A program made the position numbers and the translations under genes. Shown here in pieces: positions 29,034 to 32,323 of a stretch of DNA of 32,323 nucleotides. Every line of letters starts with the position of its first letter. Position 1 is the first letter of the stretch. The notes under the pieces were generated by a model. It was not told the origin of the DNA. It saw nothing but the letters and a program-made list of their open reading frames with translations, and ran no database searches. The DNA is from PALSA-1336 sp038203095 (GTDB lineage Bacteria; Patescibacteriota; Doudnabacteria; UBA920): positions 1 through 32,323 of the forward strand of contig JBBREH010000013.1 in NCBI GenBank assembly GCA_038203095.1. The letters are read 5' to 3'.

Positions 29034-29708
29034 ATGCAGCGATATCAAAAATTTGGCGTGGCAAAAAATTTGCATGAAGTTTTGCCGAAAGGCGTTTTAA
29101 ATTTTACCGATGAGCAAATATCAAAGTTACGCAATGTGGGCGAAGTTCTGTTAGCTCTTTCGGCGTTTGCCGGAATCGCCACCGTGGCTTTAGTGGCACC
29201 AAACGCCTTGCAGTTAATCAACAAGCTGCCTTGGGCAAGAAGGACTTACAAAAACTTACTTTCCAAAAATCGGGAGCAGCAAAAAGCCATTGCCCGGGGA
29301 TTTTACTATATTAAGCAAAACAGTTACGCAGAACTGATTGAGGAGAAAGGGCAGGTTAAAATTAAAATTACTGCCAAGGGCAGAAAGAAAATTAAAGCTA
29401 TGAATTTTAATTTTCTTTCTGTGCCCAAAACCCAGTGGGACGGCAAGTGGTGGTTTGTGTTGGCGGATATCCCTACTAAGGAATGCAGGTATGCCGCCGA
29501 TCTGTTTAGAAATAAGCTTAAACAAATGAATTTTTTTCCATTGCAAAGGACGGTTTGGGTTTATCCCAATGACCCTCGGGATGAAATAGATTTTATTTCT
29601 TCTCTTTACAAGATTTATGGCTTTGTCACTGTGCTGCAGGCGGCTGTAGTTGATTCTGATGATGAAAAAAAATTAAAAACCCGCTTTAAAAATTTAAAAT
29701 TAATCTGA
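29034..29708 (+). CDS. Membrane-anchored PaaX/Cas2-like protein
   Basis: 224 residues. A short N-terminus, a hydrophobic helix (about 37-58, LLALSAFAGIATVALVAP), a winged-helix-like region (about 80-125, QQKAIARGFYYIKQNSYAEL ... ITAKGRKKI) and a C-terminal ferredoxin-like domain (about 138-215). That domain has WDGKWWFVLADIPTKE, AADLFRNKLKQMNFFPLQRTVWV, YPNDPRDEIDFISSLYKIYG and VTVLQAAVV. It is the fold shared by the C-terminal domain of PaaX repressors and Cas2, and automated annotation often calls such proteins Cas2. There is no CRISPR array or cas1 here, so an adaptation role is unlikely. More likely a membrane-tethered regulator or nuclease relative. Flanked by two similar hairpins that share ACAATTGT. 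Confidence 0.72.
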   Translation: MQRYQKFGVAKNLHEVLPKGVLNFTDEQISKLRNVGEVLLALSAFAGIATVALVAPNALQLINKLPWARRTYKNLLSKNREQQKAIARGFYYIKQNSYAELIEEKGQVKIKITAKGRKKIKAMNFNFLSVPKTQWDGKWWFVLADIPTKECRYAADLFRNKLKQMNFFPLQRTVWVYPNDPRDEIDFISSLYKIYGFVTVLQAAVVDSDDEKKLKTRFKNLKLI

Positions 29709-29728
29709 GCATTAAATTTGTCGCGTTT

Positions 29729-29776
29729 AAAAAAGTCTGATTTTTCCTACAATTGTAGGAAAAATCAGACTTTTTT
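29729..29776. terminator. Perfect 48-bp palindrome with A and T tracts (bidirectional terminator-like)
   Basis: AAAAAAGTCTGATTTTTCC then TACAATTGTA then GGAAAAATCAGACTTTTTT: 24 bp exactly self-complementary with no loop. As RNA it gives a long stem closed by a T tract on either strand. It lies 20 bp after the PaaX/Cas2-like gene, but no convergent gene exists. Confidence 0.8.
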
Positions 29777-29838
29777 AATTATTGGGTTTTTTAGATGAGA
29801 GACGCGGCAATGGGTCATATGGAATTTTGCCAATGTGG

Positions 29839-29927
29839 CAGGGCAAATAATACCGTTCGACTTTATGGAGAACCTATTATTTACTTTCGCTTAAGCGAAA
29901 AATATCTTCTCCATAGAGCCTGCCCTG
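29839..29927. repeat. Nested hairpin element
   Basis: CAGGGCA (29839) with TGCCCTG (29921); ATGGAGAA (29865) with TTCTCCAT (29907); perfect palindrome TTTCGCTTAAGCGAAA in the centre (29885-29900). Lies in the 29777-30218 interval, which otherwise shows no gene. Confidence 0.6.
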
Positions 29928-30196
29928 AGTGAAACCGAATGGGTTCTAGAATATTTTCCGCCATCGCTCAACAATGGTTAAATTTTACCTGGCCCGTGAC
30001 AATCTCAAAGAGTATAGGCTGCTTCTTTTTGCACGGCTTTTTGCTATCACAGACCATCTATAGCTTGGTGACTTGGGTTTAGCCACTTATTCCAACGATA
30101 TTGCGTATGTTTAGAGCTGTGTATAAGAAAAATTAATTTTGGTTTTGTTAAAAAATCTCCTTATTTTAGCAGGGGGCAGCAGTTTGCAAAAATTTT

Positions 30197-30224
30197 TTGT
30201 TATTTTTTAAAATTGTGGTATAAT
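30197..30224 (+). promoter_or_regulatory. Promoter of the truncated DUF3800 gene
   Basis: TTGTTA (30197-30202), 16-bp spacer, TATAAT (30219-30224) preceded by TGG. The ATG is at 30235, 10 nt after the -10 box, so leaderless or nearly so. Confidence 0.6.
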
Positions 30225-30234
30225 TTTTAGGTAA

Positions 30235-30375
30235 ATGTATATTTTTATTGATGAATCGGGCATACACAAGCAAGATGGGAAAAGTACAACTTCTTTGGTA
30301 TACGTTGAGGTTGAGCATCTTGAGAGCGTGAATAAAAATAACCATCCAATTAATGGATGGTCAGGTGCCGGCTAG
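30235..30375 (+). pseudogene. Truncated DUF3800 gene
   Basis: 46 codons. MYIFIDESGIHKQDGKSTTS followed by LVYVEVEHLESV is the N-terminal strand of a DUF3800 protein (compare YIFLDESGDLGF at 9535), then NKNNHPINGWSGAG and TAG. Full members are over 200 residues; nothing of the remainder is found downstream in any plus-strand frame. The break falls at a hairpin ACCATCC-AATTAAT-GGATGGT (30344-30364). The promoter still looks intact. Confidence 0.65.
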
Positions 30376-30526
30376 TCCTTTTATGTAAAAGACTTTGCCT
30401 ACGGGCATTTGTTGTCGGTCTCATTGTAAGCAAAACATATACTAGTTTCCTGAGTTGTCAACAGTAAAATTGCCTCTTGTTAAAGGAAAGAATTTCTCGC
30501 GAAAATTAACTTTTATTGCCTTGCTT

Positions 30527-32323
30527 TTGAAATCAAAAATAAAACAGACATTGTTTAATAAATTTTTTATTTGCGCAAAAAATATTGCCGTGCTCGCGGC
30601 GGTTTTTGCGGTTTTGGGTGGATTTTTGCTTTTTGGGGTTTCTAAGGCCGAGCCGCAGATGGGGGTAATTAGAAATGATATAATAGTTCCCGTAGCGTCA
30701 TCAACCGCAGTCGATTTAAACAGCGTCCAGCTTCAACTCGACACCTATGTTAATGGCAAAATGAACCAACCGGATAATTATATAAGGGTTGGGCTAAAAG
30801 ACGGCATAATAAGAATAGCATCAAAAATAACCCTAATTAGCCTGAAACGCTGTGAAGATTCTTTCACTTGCAATAATTCTACAGTATCTGATTATTTAAC
30901 AGTTAATAAAGATAAGATTTTTTATTACGGAAGATCTAACGATACAATTTATGGTTTTGCGTCCGGTATTGTAGGGCCAGCTGACAAGCCAACTGCCTGT
31001 TCTGAATATGAAAAGTGGTCAAATGGCTTGGTTTCTTTTATGACCTGTAAATTTTCCAATTTAGGCGCACAAATAAATCCGGTCGTTGGTTCAACACACT
31101 TAATTATAAAGACAAGTAATACGACTTCGGTTCCCGATGAGGCGGTTGCTTATACAGCCAATTTTAACATTCCAGCAAGTAGTTTTTCTGGTTTGGGAAT
31201 TACCAGCCCAAATCAAAGATATACTCTGACTCTTTATGAAGGTATTTTAGCTAACTTTAATAGTAATCAAATTATTTTTCCTAATGGCGGCAAAGATATT
31301 ATTATTGAAACTTACCCAACACAGGCCGAGGCCACAGCAGCGGATGCCCAGGGCAGGCCTGCCGACGTTGTCGGCTATGGTTCGGTGACAGGGTCGGCTC
31401 AAGCAAAAAATGAATCTCCCGGCAACTCTATCGCCGGATTAATTACCAAAATTATAGGGACAATTTTGGGCATTTTTCAGGAAATTATTTATACTATTTT
31501 CTTTTGGTTAGTTGCGCCGGTTATTCAGGCTATGCTATCTATCCACGTTTATACCGACACTTTTGCCGCGGTAATTTATCCGGGATGGGAAGTTGTCAGG
31601 AATATTTGTAACATTTTTTTTATTGTGGCAATAATTGTGATTGCTATGGCCACCTTATTTAGGGTGGAGGCGTATCAGTTTAAGCAGTTGTTGGTAGATT
31701 TAATTATTGCGGCGCTGTTGGTAAATTTTAGCCTGGTTATTGCCCAGGTAATTTTGGGTTTGGCCGACACTATGCAGGCGCAATTTTTACCCGCTAATGT
31801 AACGGTTATTAGAAGCTTGGCCGGGGATTTGATGGTTAAAACTTACCGTGAAGAATTTTATGGTAAAAATAGCGCTATTGGAAATGGACAATTCTCCAGT
31901 ATTGTAAAACCTTTCTTTTTTCTGGCTCTCTCTTTAGGCAGTTTTGCCGTATTTTGCGCCATTGCGGTATTTTTGATGATTAGGATTATCGCTCTCTGGC
32001 TTTTGTTGTTAATTTCACCAATTGCCTATGCCGTGGGAGTTTTACCCGCTACTGCGCAGTACCGGAGCCAGTGGTGGCAGAATTTTTTGAAGTACGCGTT
32101 TTTTACTCCCATAATGGCTTTCTTTTTAAATATGACCGCGATAATTTCCACGGCGTCCAGGCAAAACCCTGTTTTGCAAACAATTAATGATGGATCATTG
32201 GTAAAGGATTTAGGCGGTGACAATTTAGCCGGCTTTGTCTTTAAAGTGGCGAGCAATATTTTATTGTTGGTCTTTTTAATCGCCTCCTTAAAAGTAGCCG
32301 AAATGGCCGGCATCTACGGCGCC
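30527..32323 (+). CDS. Polytopic membrane protein, VirB6/TrbL-like (partial, runs off the end)
   Basis: Open for 599 codons to the last base of the window, so the C-terminus is missing. No ATG precedes the signal sequence. TTG at 30527 gives KSKIKQTLFNKFF and then the hydrophobic IAVLAAVFAVLGGFLLFGVSKA, the best signal-like start; the frame is open upstream from about 30446. An exported domain of about 260 residues contains pairs of Cys (CEDSFTC, CSEYEKW ... FMTC). It is followed by at least six membrane helices, for example IVAIIVIAMATLF, LIIAALLVNFSLVIAQVILGL, FFFLALSLGSFAVFCAIAVFL, IALWLLLLISPIAYAVGVL and FFTPIMAFFLNMTAI. Helix-rich C-terminal halves with W-rich loops (YRSQWWQNFLKY) resemble VirB6/TrbL channel components of type IV secretion. 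The family call is tentative. Confidence 0.6.
   Translation, partial: MKSKIKQTLFNKFFICAKNIAVLAAVFAVLGGFLLFGVSKAEPQMGVIRNDIIVPVASSTAVDLNSVQLQLDTYVNGKMNQPDNYIRVGLKDGIIRIASKITLISLKRCEDSFTCNNSTVSDYLTVNKDKIFYYGRSNDTIYGFASGIVGPADKPTACSEYEKWSNGLVSFMTCKFSNLGAQINPVVGSTHLIIKTSNTTSVPDEAVAYTANFNIPASSFSGLGITSPNQRYTLTLYEGILANFNSNQIIFPNGGKDIIIETYPTQAEATAADAQGRPADVVGYGSVTGSAQAKNESPGNSIAGLITKIIGTILGIFQEIIYTIFFWLVAPVIQAMLSIHVYTDTFAAVIYPGWEVVRNICNIFFIVAIIVIAMATLFRVEAYQFKQLLVDLIIAALLVNFSLVIAQVILGLADTMQAQFLPANVTVIRSLAGDLMVKTYREEFYGKNSAIGNGQFSSIVKPFFFLALSLGSFAVFCAIAVFLMIRIIALWLLLLISPIAYAVGVLPATAQYRSQWWQNFLKYAFFTPIMAFFLNMTAIISTASRQNPVLQTINDGSLVKDLGGDNLAGFVFKVASNILLLVFLIASLKVAEMAGIYGA

Noticed and set aside
29034..29708. 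Reading this gene as CRISPR-associated Cas2
   Set aside because: Only the ferredoxin-like fold is shared. It has a membrane helix and winged-helix-like part, and I found no cas1, no other cas gene and no CRISPR array in the window.

Overview
The window (about 32.3 kb, AT-rich) looks like chromosomal DNA from an uncultivated bacterium of the Candidate Phyla Radiation (Patescibacteria, probably Parcubacteria-like). This is an inference from gene content: many small membrane or surface proteins of unknown function, a type IV pilin, the VY..G..R.F.S repeat domain common in that group, an IleRS of the archaeal/eukaryotic-like type, a VirB6/TrbL-like membrane protein, a membrane-anchored PaaX/Cas2-like regulator, and promoters placed so close to start codons that several mRNAs should be leaderless. 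UGA, UAG and UAA all behave as stops.

Layout. 1-401: tmRNA (ssrA) on the minus strand, ending in an encoded CCA at base 1. 402-3200: a repeat-rich stretch with a threonine aldolase gene, a frameshifted unknown gene and a possible transposase scrap. 3213-7530 (minus strand): histidine phosphatase, two small membrane/coiled-coil proteins, a PLD-like nuclease, smpB (partner of the tmRNA), a pilin and a membrane-anchored repeat-domain protein. 7635-18389 (plus strand): argS, a DUF3800 gene, ileS, two tandem paralogous methyltransferases, recO and a large wall-type protein with DUF11-like domains. 18442-19290: a GIY-YIG element and two long palindromic or structured segments. 19290-20597 (minus): LysM/CHAP hydrolase. 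21130-24339 (plus): UvrD/PcrA helicase and ksgA. 24434-24931 (minus): DUF192 lipoprotein. 25249 to the end (plus): a strong promoter and a 185-nt leader, then three exported or membrane-anchored proteins, the PaaX/Cas2-like protein, a truncated DUF3800 gene, and a polytopic VirB6/TrbL-like protein that runs off the end.

The most striking property is the density of palindromic repeats of several unrelated families, some of them inside essential genes. Family A (arms TGTAGYGYGCC / GGCAYRCTACA) has copies at 450-571 and 16292-16481, fragments at 9413 and 10370, and one copy in frame inside ileS (12213-12271) that adds about 20 residues. Family B (GTCATYCYGAG ... CTCRGAATGAC) exists as a 405-bp element with 51-bp arms around a GIY-YIG gene broken by one amber codon (18442-18846). 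It also exists as short solo forms: one in frame in the helicase gene (22588-22682, 32 residues), one that supplies the last codons and stop of ksgA (24327-24423), and a half copy at 19228-19275. Protein-coding insertion of palindromes recalls the Rickettsia palindromic elements. The GIY-YIG copy suggests a source element from which the short ones derive. This family B set, together with family A, is my best candidate for a little-described system.

Other notable items are a tmRNA tag of about 20 codons ending VPVLA, a possible -1 frameshift site, a candidate structured RNA at 19053-19207, and a perfect 48-bp palindrome paired with a similar hairpin on the other side of the PaaX/Cas2-like gene.
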